Shown: positions 1-7,099, counted from the first letter of the stretch. The stretch: 7,154 bases of DNA from an uncultured Porphyromonadaceae bacterium (GCA_900555915.1 USNC01000069.1:1-7154), one strand, 5' to 3'. Notes: generated from the sequence alone by a model not told the origin. Program-made: numbers and translations.

Positions 1-23
1 TCGGAGATGTGTATAAGAGACAG
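1..23 (+). other. Nextera/Tn5 adapter remnant (not genomic)
   Basis: Bases 5-23 are exactly the 19-base Tn5 mosaic end AGATGTGTATAAGAGACAG, and the preceding TCGG matches the end of the Illumina Nextera read-2 adapter arm. This is library adapter left on the sequence. Any ORF starting inside it, such as one from position 7, is artificial. Genomic sequence begins at about base 24. Confidence 0.97.
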
Positions 24-1117
24 GTCTTGTCATTCCTCTGGCTATGCTTGCCTCGGTGGTTCAACTCGACGAGGCATGGCTCACCCTGAAGACTCCCGGC
101 TATATCTATTCCAACACTTTAGGATATCTCTTCACGCTGACGATGATATGGATATTCAGGATCTCAGAATCGAGAAAAGGTCTTGCCTTCTGCGTGCCGG
201 GGCTCATTTCCCTCACCTACTGCTTTTCGGGATTCTACGGACTCATGGCCACAGTGATCTGCCTTGTGATCCTGGGCGTGGTGGCCATACGCGAGAAGGA
301 CCGCAAGGCTATCCCGGTGATCGCGATCACCGCGGCACTGGTCATGATCACTCCGCGCCTCTACTTCATGTATTGGCACGGCACAACCGTAGACAACGAC
401 TATCTTCTGCTCAAAGGTCTGCCGGAACTTCTGTTTGAATCTTTCGACATATATCTGTGGCTCCCCTTCGTGGTGGCTTCCGACTGGCTTATTCTGCTCG
501 CCATCACAGGCAGTGTGAAGTGGACTCATGAGTCGCGTCTGACATTCTGGACAAGCGCCATTGTCTTCGCTCTCGGTATCTTCTGGGTTGCAAGGGCTGA
601 CCGCAAGAGCGAGCCGCTGCGAGCCTCTGTGCTCATGATGCGATTCATCGAGCAACACAACTGGCAGGCCATCAACAACATCATGCTGCGGCTCAGGGAA
701 TCGCCAAACCATACGATGCTTGTCATAAACAATCTGGCCAATGCCAGCCAGGGCAAGAAAACTATCAATCTGCCCAGGTTCACTCCCAAGCCGGCCGACG
801 GACGTCATAACGAAGACTTCACAATGACGGTTTTTGTCGATGTGCCTGTAAATTATTATCTCGGCCACAACAATGATTCCTACCGCTGGTGTATGGAACA
901 CACCGTACAGTATGGCAAACGGGTTTTCTTCCTGAAGTATATGGTGAAAAACGCCATAGTAAACGGAGAATACGAACTGGCTCGGAAATACAACGACATA
1001 CTCAAGCGCACTATGTTCCACCGCCAATGGGCTGCCGATATGGAGAAATACTTAGATAATCCCTCGCTGACCGACAGCAACGAGGAATTCAGGGCAATCC
1101 GCGGAAATCAGTCTTGA
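24..1117 (+). CDS. DUF6057-like multi-pass membrane protein, 5'-truncated
   Basis: This is the C-terminal part of an integral membrane protein of unknown function. The frame is open from the adapter junction (first whole codon at 26) to TGA at 1115-1117, about 364 residues, so the Met at 44 is probably internal and the true start is lost. Counting from that Met, hydrophobic segments lie at about 24-40, 46-82, 89-111, 136-157 and 167-183, consistent with five or six membrane spans. A polar, probably soluble domain follows from about 190 to 357. Its aromatic-rich tail (VNYYLGHNNDSYRWCMEHTV at about 269-288, then a YNDIL/FHRQWA segment at 316-330) looks to me like the conserved end of Bacteroidales DUF6057 proteins; this is recalled, not searched. 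The soluble part resembles helical-repeat folds, which is inference. No catalytic motif is visible. The gene converges on the PD40 lipoprotein gene and overlaps its 3' end by 10 bp. Confidence 0.75.
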
Positions 1118-2693
1118 CGTGCGGGGATGGCGGCTTCGCGTATGCGACCGACAATGTCAGGACGACTGAACGCAACGGGGGCAACGAGAAATTCCGGCAC
1201 GTTGTATGATTTCATCAGGCGGCTGTAGTAGCCGGGATCTTCCTGCGGCACCACAAACGCTTTGCTGTCGCGGCCATCCTTGTCGATGTATGCGATATAA
1301 GGGCGGGTGTAGCTGCCATCGTCGCGGCGTGAACTGAACACGATCCACCGCGAATTGGACGACCATGAGTGATAACTTTCGGCACGGGGCTGTTGGCACT
1401 CGACAATGCCCTCTCCTCACCCGACCGGAGATCGGTCAGATACAGATCGCTCTCATCATGCCAGATATGGAACGAGCCGAAGGGTGCCTTGCAATAAAGC
1501 AGGAAGCGGCCGTCGGGCGACACCCTCGGAAGAAGCGCGCTTTCCAGACCTGAGGAGGATCCGACCACAGTGTCGGCCTCGGAAAACGCACCTGTCGCAC
1601 GGTTGAATCCCCGGCGAACAATGTCATAGCGGATCTTTTCGGTGTGCTCGCCGATATTGTCGGGGGTGACACCTTCCGGATATGCGGCCACCGAGTAATA
1701 GAGATGGTCGCCATCTGGACTCCAGCACGGATAGGTTTCGAGCAGCGCGGCATCGGCCGCTATGTTCCGTATCTCATGGGTTTTCATGTCGTAAAGTATA
1801 AGATCGGAAGCTGTGTCAAACACCTCCGCCTTCTGTCTGCCACGGGCCGGAAACTTCTGGGCTGTGCCGTTGGTGGAAAAAGCCACAATATCAAGACTGG
1901 GATGCCATGCGGGGTACACTCCGGCCGAGATGGTGCTGTCGGTCTTCAGATTGACTTTCACCACCGAGTCTCCCGCCATGATGAAAGTGCCCCCTTCGGC
2001 TCCTCTTGTGTGAAAAAGAGAGGCATGGTCGCGGTAATGGTTGCGCGGCACATGGCAATTGATGCAATATCCCCGCCGCTCATGGCATGGCGCGGGATTG
2101 TTCCACACCACAGACTCATCAAAGCCGGTCAGATCCCGCTGATTGATGGTGAGACCGGAAAAATGTTCATACGATGGCTCTATGAGACGATATGTGATAT
2201 AGCGGTCGATCTCTTCTCCGGCCACGGTATTGACAAAGTCGTAACGCCGCCATGAGTCTCCGTTGCGCACATACACCTCAAACTCCACCTGACCTCCCCT
2301 CGATGCCTCCAGAAGTTCATGCCAGTCATCCTCGTCCCAACGGATTGTCTTTCCGCCGGCTGTCAGTGACTTTCCACCGGTAGCGACCGCTCGGACCACA
2401 TATTCATCTCCCTCCATATCAATCTCAAAATTAAGCGGGGCGATGTTGGGAGGCATGACGATATCAGCGTAGTCAGGCACAATCGCAGGCCCGGCGCCGG
2501 CAACCTCAACATTGCCGGAAGGCACGGACGGAGAGGCACAAGACCCCACTGCCATCACAGACAGCAACGCCATGCACCAACGGAAGAAGAAAGAAACCTT
2601 CAACCGGCCGCTCCAGTCGCCGCAGATGTCTGCGGCCAAAATCGGCTGAACAGCCGACATCATCACCGCCAAAACCTGTAATATGCGTTTCAT
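1108..2693 (-). CDS. PD40/TolB-like beta-propeller lipoprotein with CINCH motif, frameshifted
   Basis: A predicted exported lipoprotein of unknown function. Numbered from ATG 2693-2691, residues 1-20 form a signal-like segment and residues 31-52 a second one ending in the lipobox VGSC (Cys52). Residues 203-220 carry a CH pair and a CINCH motif (Cys210, Cys213, His214), the CxxCH pattern of haem c sites, also usual in Bacteroidales relatives of this family. PD40 propeller strands follow: YPAWHPSLDIVAFSTN (260-275), YPCWSPDGDHLYYS (321-334), LPRVSPDGRFLLY (388-400), and after the frameshift YHSWSSNSRWIVFSSRR. The first frame runs to residue 438 and would then continue with unrelated basic residues to a stop near 1215. 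The proper C-terminus is one frame away and ends at TGA 1110-1108. A single missing base (GTGCC where GTGGCC is expected) explains this. ATG 2693 is preferred over TTG 2711 because of the promoter position; TTG 2603 is another possible start. Confidence 0.8.
1381..1385 (-). other. One-base indel (frameshift site) in the PD40 gene
   Basis: On the minus strand, reading GTG CCG AAA GTT keeps the upstream frame but loses the propeller. Reading CC GAA AGT TAT CAC TCA TGG restores SYHSWSSN and the family C-terminus. Adding one G to give GTG GCC GAA yields a smooth VAESYHSW. The junction has no X XXY YYZ slippery heptamer in the right phase, so a sequence error or a true one-base deletion is likelier than programmed frameshifting. 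Confidence 0.85.
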
Positions 2694-2727
2694 TTCAAGT
2701 TTGTAATCCAATCATTGTTCAATGCTA

Positions 2728-2759
2728 CAAAGGTATAAAATAAATGTCACATACACAAG
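2728..2759 (-). promoter_or_regulatory. Bacteroides-type promoter for the PD40 lipoprotein gene
   Basis: The minus strand has TACCTTTG at 2735-2728, an exact match to the Bacteroides sigma-ABfr -7 consensus TAnnTTTG. CTTG lies at 2759-2756, 20 bases upstream, one mismatch from the -33 box TTTG and within the usual 19-21 spacing. Transcription would start near 2721, leaving a leader of about 28 bases before ATG 2693. The -33 box touches the terminator hairpin of the upstream operon. Confidence 0.7.
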
Positions 2760-2794
2760 CACCCCGGCCGACTTACTAAAGCCTGCCGGAGTGC
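2759..2794 (-). terminator. Hairpin terminator of the fructan operon
   Basis: On the minus strand, arms 2794-2785 (GCACTCCGGC) and 2768-2759 (GCCGGGGTGC) pair over 10 bp with one G-T wobble. The inner sequence adds about five more pairs (GGCTT with AAGTC, one wobble) around a TAGT loop. A T-rich stretch (TTGTGTATGTGACATTTATTTT) follows, less uniform than a classic U-tract. It begins 33 bases after the fructokinase stop, a natural end for the operon. Confidence 0.75.
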
Positions 2795-2827
2795 ACTCCA
2801 TGTATAAAATATATGCGTCGTGTGTTA

Positions 2828-3706
2828 TCAGTCGGTGAGTTCTGAGGGAAGAATCGGCATGGCGCCTTTCCGTGTGCAGACAAATGCGGAGGTGCGCACA
2901 GCGCATGAGTGTGCCTCCGCAACCGACTTACCCTTCAGTATGCTGGCTATGAAGGCTGCCGTGAATGAGTCGCCGGCACCTACGGTGTCAGCTACCTCAA
3001 CCATCGGTGTGGGCTGGAACGACACATTGCCGGGAGTGAAGACGTAGCTGCCGTTGACACCACACGTGAGGATCAGCATCTTGAGATTATACTTGCCGAG
3101 AAGAATCCAGCACTTGTCCTGAAGGTCGATGCCGGGATAGCCGAACATACGGCTTACAGTCACCAGTTCCTCATCGTTGATCTTCAGGATATTGCAACGC
3201 TTCATCGAGTTGCAGAGAATATCCTTGTTGTAGAAGCCCTGACGAAGGTTGACATCGAACACCACGAGGCTCTCAGCAGTCAGCGGCATCACGTCGAGGA
3301 AACGGTTGATAGTCTCGCGCGAAACGACATTCCTCTGCGCCAGCGATCCAAAGCAAACCGCTTTCGTATTGGCGGCGAGTTCCTCGAGTTCCTTGTTGAA
3401 CGGTATGTTGTCCCAAGCCACATTTTCTTTAATCTCATACTGCGGGATTCCGGCCTGATCAATCTCCACCTGCACTGTGCCTGTGGGATATGGCACCTTG
3501 GCTATCATCTGGTTGAGACCCTTCGATGTGAGATTCTCCAGTATTTCATTTCCGAGAGCGTCATCGCCTACGGCACTAACCACACATCCGGGAAGACCGA
3601 ACTGCGACACATGATATGCGAAGTTGGCGGGAGCGCCACCGATTTTCTTTCCTTCGGGGAGAATGTCCCAGAGAGCCTCTCCCATACCTACTACATAGTT
3701 TTTCAT
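2828..3706 (-). CDS. PfkB-family fructokinase
   Basis: A cytoplasmic sugar kinase of 292 residues, a normal length for the ribokinase/PfkB family. It probably phosphorylates fructose with ATP to fructose 6-phosphate. The N-terminus has the fructokinase-type signature GGAPANFAYH (23-32) for sugar binding, then SAVGDDALG (44-52), DVNLRQ (151-156) and KINDEE (175-180). The second PfkB signature DTVGAGDSFTAAF at 240-252 contains the anion hole and the catalytic base Asp246. Nothing appears missing. The ATG at 3706-3704 opens directly into the first beta strand (MKNYVVGMGE), and no earlier start fits. The gene lies 30 bases after the transporter stop and is last in the GH32-transporter-kinase operon, matching the position of BT1757 in the B. 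thetaiotaomicron fructan locus. That context makes fructose the likely substrate; specificity within PfkB cannot be proven from motifs alone. Confidence 0.93.
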   Translation of the reverse strand: MKNYVVGMGEALWDILPEGKKIGGAPANFAYHVSQFGLPGCVVSAVGDDALGNEILENLTSKGLNQMIAKVPYPTGTVQVEIDQAGIPQYEIKENVAWDNIPFNKELEELAANTKAVCFGSLAQRNVVSRETINRFLDVMPLTAESLVVFDVNLRQGFYNKDILCNSMKRCNILKINDEELVTVSRMFGYPGIDLQDKCWILLGKYNLKMLILTCGVNGSYVFTPGNVSFQPTPMVEVADTVGAGDSFTAAFIASILKGKSVAEAHSCAVRTSAFVCTRKGAMPILPSELTD

Positions 3707-3736
3707 AACGCTATAATATAGATTTCAATGTTTGTA

Positions 3737-4924
3737 TCAGTTGTTTTTGATTTTGAATGTATAGAAAAGCAGATAGGCCACGCCTACAGTCATGACTGCC
3801 ACAGCGCCCGCGACACCTACGGCATCCTGAGCAAATCCCATGGCAAGAGGGAAGACCGTGCCTCCGAAAAGACCCATTATCATCAGACCCGACACCTCGT
3901 TTTTCTCATTTGGATTGTTGTTGAGAGCCTGGGCGAACACCACAGAGAAGATATTGGAATTTCCGAATCCTATGCAGGCGATCGCCGTGAGAATCACAGC
4001 CTGCGAAGAACCGAGAAACAACCCTGCCATTCCGGCAAGCATACAGCATACGCTGACCGCGAAAAACGCGCGGGCCGGGAACTTAGCGAGAGCCCAGCTT
4101 CCAAGCAGGCAGCCTCCGGTGCGGAAATAGAAATATATCTGGGTGCCGATCACGGCCTCCTCCACGGAGAGCCCGAAACGCTCGGAAAGGATCTGCGGTG
4201 CGAATGTATTGGTGCCGACATCGATTCCCACATGACACATGATGCCGATGAAGCAGAGCAGGACAAACGGATTGGCGAGCAATCTGACACACTCGATCAC
4301 CCCTGTCACCTTGTCGGCGCGCTCCTCACGAATCGGAGTTGCGGCGAGCATGGAGATGGAGAGGAGGCACACAATGCCGAAGACAGGAAAGAGCGCTCTC
4401 CAGCCAAGGCCGAACGTCGGCATAAGAGACGCCGCGCCCCATGCCATCAGATAAGGAGCAAGCAATGACGCAAGCGCCTTCACAAACTGGCCGAAGGTAA
4501 GGGTAGACGCCAGGCGTCCGGGATTGATAAGACCGGATACAAGCGGATTGAGCGAAGTCTGCATCACGGCGTTGCCGATGCCGAGAAGAGAGAACGCAGC
4601 AAGCATGGTGTAGTAGCCATTTCCGAACACCGGAATCAGCAGCGACACCAGAGTGAGCACCAAGGACAGCATCACCGTCTTTTTCCTTCCGATCTTATTC
4701 ATCAGCATTCCCGTGGGCACCGAGAAAATAAGGAACCAGAAAAATACGAGCGAGGGGATGAATCCGGCCTGGGCCGCTGAGAGACCGAGGTCGTCTTTCA
4801 CAAAATTAGTGGCTGAGCCTACCAGATCCACGAATCCCATGGTGAAGAAACACAGCATCACGGGGATAATCTGCATCACGAACGATTTGCTGTCTGCTTT
4901 TATCTGTTGTTGGGTAATTTCCAT
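3737..4924 (-). CDS. MFS sugar transporter (FHS/GluP-like), probable fructose importer
   Basis: An inner-membrane permease of 395 residues, within the usual range for 12-helix major facilitator proteins. The protein is hydrophobic throughout, with polar breaks where expected. The MFS motif A between helices 2 and 3 is visible as GMLMNKIGRKKTV (72-84), and a charged central linker lies at about 197-213 (TPIREERADKVTGVIECV). Segments such as GNAVMQTSLNPLVSG (117-131) and HVGIDVGTNTFAPQ (231-244) resemble the fucose/glucose/galactose proton symporter group (TC 2.A.1.7); this is recalled, not searched. It sits between GH32 and fructokinase, as BT1758 does in B. thetaiotaomicron, so import of released fructose is the likely role, though automatic annotation would probably say glucose/galactose transporter. 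ATG 4924-4922 is chosen since it precedes a short polar N-terminus and the first helix. A heptamer repeat ends 10 bases upstream of it. The gap to GH32 is 129 bases. Confidence 0.88.
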   Translation of the reverse strand: MEITQQQIKADSKSFVMQIIPVMLCFFTMGFVDLVGSATNFVKDDLGLSAAQAGFIPSLVFFWFLIFSVPTGMLMNKIGRKKTVMLSLVLTLVSLLIPVFGNGYYTMLAAFSLLGIGNAVMQTSLNPLVSGLINPGRLASTLTFGQFVKALASLLAPYLMAWGAASLMPTFGLGWRALFPVFGIVCLLSISMLAATPIREERADKVTGVIECVRLLANPFVLLCFIGIMCHVGIDVGTNTFAPQILSERFGLSVEEAVIGTQIYFYFRTGGCLLGSWALAKFPARAFFAVSVCCMLAGMAGLFLGSSQAVILTAIACIGFGNSNIFSVVFAQALNNNPNEKNEVSGLMIMGLFGGTVFPLAMGFAQDAVGVAGAVAVMTVGVAYLLFYTFKIKNN

Positions 4925-4934
4925 TTTCAGTTAA

Positions 4935-4969
4935 GTTTAAAGTTTAAGGTTTAAAGTTTAAGGTTTAAT
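4935..4969. repeat. Heptamer tandem repeat, five GTTTAAR copies
   Basis: On the + strand GTTTAA occurs at 4935, 4942, 4949, 4956 and 4963, a strict 7-base period. The seventh base alternates A, G, A, G and then T, giving a 14-base super-period. On the coding strand it reads as TTAAAC units. It lies in the GH32-transporter gap, 10 bases upstream of the transporter ATG, and so inside the operon transcript. Confidence 0.95.
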
Positions 4970-4995
4970 TTAACGGGAACATGGCTGGAGATAAC

Positions 4996-5023
4996 TTTAC
5001 AACCCGCAGAATTCACTTGTAAA
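4996..5023. repeat. Short inverted repeat in the GH32-transporter gap
   Basis: TTTACAA at 4996-5002 and TTGTAAA at 5017-5023 are perfect inverted copies, 14 bases apart. The stem is AT-rich, has a long loop and lacks a following T-run, so it is not a good terminator. It may be an mRNA structure between the two cistrons, or chance. I see no promoter in this gap. Confidence 0.4.
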
Positions 5024-5024
5024 A

Positions 5025-5060
5025 CCTTACTTTCCTTATTTATCTTGCTTTCCTTATTTA
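5025..5060. repeat. 18-bp tandem duplication over the GH32 stop codon
   Basis: On the minus strand TAAATAAGGAAAGCAAGA (5060-5043) is followed directly by TAAATAAGGAAAGTAAGG (5042-5025), 16 of 18 bases identical. The GH32 stop TAA (5056-5054) is in the first copy. Because 18 is a multiple of three, the second copy supplies another in-frame TAA. Confidence 0.9.
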
Positions 5061-6892
5061 AGGGAATATATCTTGAGATTCTTCACTCTGGCTTTGCCTT
5101 TGGCTGTGGAGAATGAAATAGACGAATATGGCTCCGTAGGGAATACGAGATTAGTCTGCACGAATCTGCCGTTATCGCCGAAGACCTCGATGCTCGAACG
5201 GTCGATGTAGATCCGGAGCGAGATCTTACCGTCGCTCTCGAATGTAGGCGACACCGTCACGGCCGGGAAATTGTCGTTGAAATCCACCAACCCGCTACGT
5301 GTGCGGTCGAAACTCAGGATGTGCTTCTCAGGATCATATTCCATATCCACCCTGTCGCCGGACTTGCCGGCAAGAGTGATTTTTACAGGATTTGAATTGT
5401 TTGCCTCAATATCACACAGAATCTCGCAGACACCACTTTCGGCTGAAGGAAGTTGGAATGTCGTGGGTCGGGAAGATATTCTCGCCCCGGATTTGCTTAC
5501 CGTCAGCCGGTCGCGAAGCGAAAGCAATTCGGGTGAGGGAGTCGACGAAGCGTAGACCAGTCCGTCATCGCCACGGAAAAGACCCATGTCGCGGGGCAGA
5601 GTGTTGGCGCTGCGGAACTGCACGGTCGGCACATCGGCTGCATACTGCCAGTTGCTCATCCATCCGATAGCGACACGGCGGCCGTCGGGAGCATCGCTCC
5701 AACTTACGAGCGCATAGTTGTCTTTGCCGTAATCAAGCCATTTGACAGGGACATTGCCGTCAGCATCGGTGTCGACAGTGAATTTACGGCCGTCCCATTC
5801 TCCTGTGAAATACTGTATTCCGGAGCCGCCGAAGGGGCCACCCGGGTTGATATTGCAGATGAGCACCCATTTCTCATCGTCAGTGCCTTCCACCGGGAGC
5901 CTGAACAAGTCAGGGCATTCCCATACGCCATCCTGAGCGCCGAGGCCTTTGCCGAAACTGCTCTGCAGAGTCCAGTGGATCAGATCAGGAGAAGTGAAGA
6001 AGAGCATCTCATGGTCGAGGGCGTGGGCAAGCACGAGGTTCCACTCGGAAGTCTCCTCGTTCCAGAACATATTGGGGTCGCGGGCCTCGGAATCGAGTGT
6101 TATTATCGGATTGCCGGGATATTTGGTGAAAGTCATTCCGTTGTCGCCGCTGTGGGCGAGGCTCTGCATCTGGCGGGTTCCGGCCGACGTATATATAGCT
6201 ACTACCTCATCCTTCCCGAACCCGGCGGTATTGTCATGATCCACTACCGAACTACCGCTGAAAATCATGCCGAGACCGTCGGGTATGATAGCCAGTGGCT
6301 CATGATTCCAATGCACGAGGTCGGTCGAAGTGGAGTGTCCCCATGTCATGTTCTGCCATTTTGACCCGTAAGGATTATATTGATAATAGAGATTCCATAC
6401 TCCATCCTTATAGAACATGCCGTTCGGATCGTTCATCCAGCCCCAGAGGGGAGCGTGATGATACACCGGGCGGTATTTGAGTTCGGTATCCTTCATGTCG
6501 GGAGAATCGACCACAGTCATCGCCGACCAGCATACATTGCTGGAATAATCACGTACAGACTCACGCCCCTGCGGACCGGAGAGCACATCGAGTATCACAT
6601 CCTTCCCTTTGTAAGGGGCAAGATTGAAAGGCACGAGAAAATCAGTCTTCGACTCAGCGAGACGCACATTGATAGTCTCGGCGATATTGCCGTCGACAAG
6701 CACATTGATGCGTGCGTCTTCCTTGCTTTCCTCTACCGGAAGCATCAGATATCTGTCACCGCCCGACACCCGCACAAGAGTGTTGTTGCCACCCAGATGA
6801 TTGATGACGGGCTTCTCTGCTTCGACCGACGGAGCCATCGCCAAAGCGAGAGCCACTGTCATGATTGTTTTGGTCATTCGAATTTTATTCAT
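5054..6892 (-). CDS. GH32 exo-fructosidase (levanase/inulinase type), periplasmic
   Basis: A secreted beta-fructosidase of 612 residues that cleaves fructose from levan, inulin or fructo-oligosaccharides. Residues 1-25 form a type I signal peptide (cut after VEA), with no lipobox, so the enzyme is probably periplasmic. Residues about 27-130 are an extra beta-rich N-terminal domain like DUF4980 of Bacteroidales GH32 enzymes. The five-bladed catalytic propeller follows: WMNDPNG (152-158) with nucleophile Asp155, FSGS (211-214), ARDP (270-273) with transition-state stabiliser Asp272, and WECPD (324-328) with acid/base Glu325. The C-terminal beta-sandwich (about 455-612) carries RIYIDRSSIEVFGDNG (560-575), the GH32C signature. 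All key residues are present. It is the first complete gene of the operon and matches the position of BT1759. Exo rather than endo action is inferred from family and location; levan versus inulin preference cannot be read from the sequence. Met6 (MTKTIM) is an alternative start. Confidence 0.95.
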   Translation of the reverse strand: MNKIRMTKTIMTVALALAMAPSVEAEKPVINHLGGNNTLVRVSGGDRYLMLPVEESKEDARINVLVDGNIAETINVRLAESKTDFLVPFNLAPYKGKDVILDVLSGPQGRESVRDYSSNVCWSAMTVVDSPDMKDTELKYRPVYHHAPLWGWMNDPNGMFYKDGVWNLYYQYNPYGSKWQNMTWGHSTSTDLVHWNHEPLAIIPDGLGMIFSGSSVVDHDNTAGFGKDEVVAIYTSAGTRQMQSLAHSGDNGMTFTKYPGNPIITLDSEARDPNMFWNEETSEWNLVLAHALDHEMLFFTSPDLIHWTLQSSFGKGLGAQDGVWECPDLFRLPVEGTDDEKWVLICNINPGGPFGGSGIQYFTGEWDGRKFTVDTDADGNVPVKWLDYGKDNYALVSWSDAPDGRRVAIGWMSNWQYAADVPTVQFRSANTLPRDMGLFRGDDGLVYASSTPSPELLSLRDRLTVSKSGARISSRPTTFQLPSAESGVCEILCDIEANNSNPVKITLAGKSGDRVDMEYDPEKHILSFDRTRSGLVDFNDNFPAVTVSPTFESDGKISLRIYIDRSSIEVFGDNGRFVQTNLVFPTEPYSSISFSTAKGKARVKNLKIYSLK

Positions 6893-6911
6893 TTTTATCT
6901 AATATAAGTTT

Positions 6912-6953
6912 TTACTTCAATTTCATGATATCATCCCCTCCCACTTCCTCCAT
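6912..6953 (-). CDS. Possible 13-codon leader ORF upstream of GH32
   Basis: ATG at 6953-6951 opens MEEVGGDDIMKLK and stops at TAA 6914-6912, 19 bases before the GH32 start and in a different frame. The same frame is open further upstream to 7049 (45 codons), reading through APPGALPVSGTRGPLFPKAF, but without an ATG there; GTG at about 7022 is possible. It may be a translated leader controlling GH32, the end of a small gene, or chance openness of a GC-rich structured RNA. I do not recognise the peptide. Confidence 0.3.
   Translation of the reverse strand: MEEVGGDDIMKLK
6925..6934. repeat. 10-bp perfect palindrome ATGATATCAT
   Basis: This palindrome lies 32 bases upstream of the GH32 ATG. It could be a small operator half-site pair, but it overlaps the possible leader ORF (its GATGATATCATG codons), so it may be incidental. 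Confidence 0.25.
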
Positions 6954-7012
6954 GGCCGGAAAGGCCTTCGGGAAGAGTGGTCCGCGAGTGCCGCTGACCG
7001 GCAGGGCACCCG
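6942..7012 (-). promoter_or_regulatory. GC-rich structured leader upstream of GH32
   Basis: The minus strand here can fold into two hairpins. The first pairs CGGGTGCC (7012-7005) with GGCACTCG (6992-6985), 8 bp with one wobble, and has a CTG/CAG inner stem. The second pairs CCACTCTTCC with GGAAGTGG around a nested GGCC-TTTCC-GGCC hairpin. The segment is much richer in G+C than the AT-rich bases just before the GH32 ATG. No T-run follows either hairpin, so a simple terminator is unlikely. An RNA control element is plausible but not identified with any known riboswitch. Confidence 0.4.
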
Positions 7013-7099
7013 GCGGAGCCACAGAACAAAACCTAACAATCTTCTTACCTTAATACCTATCCGGAGCGCCTGCACTAATAAATAACCTGACTAACCAAC

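Noticed and set aside
7..438. 143-residue ORF on the + strand starting at base 7
   Set aside because: Its start codon lies in the adapter and it is out of frame with the membrane protein at 24-1117, which has clear membrane segments.
1377..1385. Programmed -1 frameshifting in the PD40 gene
   Set aside because: The shift region reads GTG CCG AAA with no slippery heptamer in phase and no obvious downstream stimulatory hairpin; a missing base is simpler.
1644..2255. 203-residue + strand ORF opposite the PD40 gene
   Set aside because: It is antisense to well-defined propeller and CINCH motifs and shows no domain of its own.
3728..4468. 246-residue + strand ORF opposite the MFS transporter
   Set aside because: Its His/Glu/Arg-rich composition is typical of the antisense of a hydrophobic protein; the minus-strand transporter has MFS motifs.
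4935..4969. CRISPR-like array or telomere-like repeat
   Set aside because: The units are 7 bases with no spacers, which excludes CRISPR, and the location inside an operon excludes a chromosome end.
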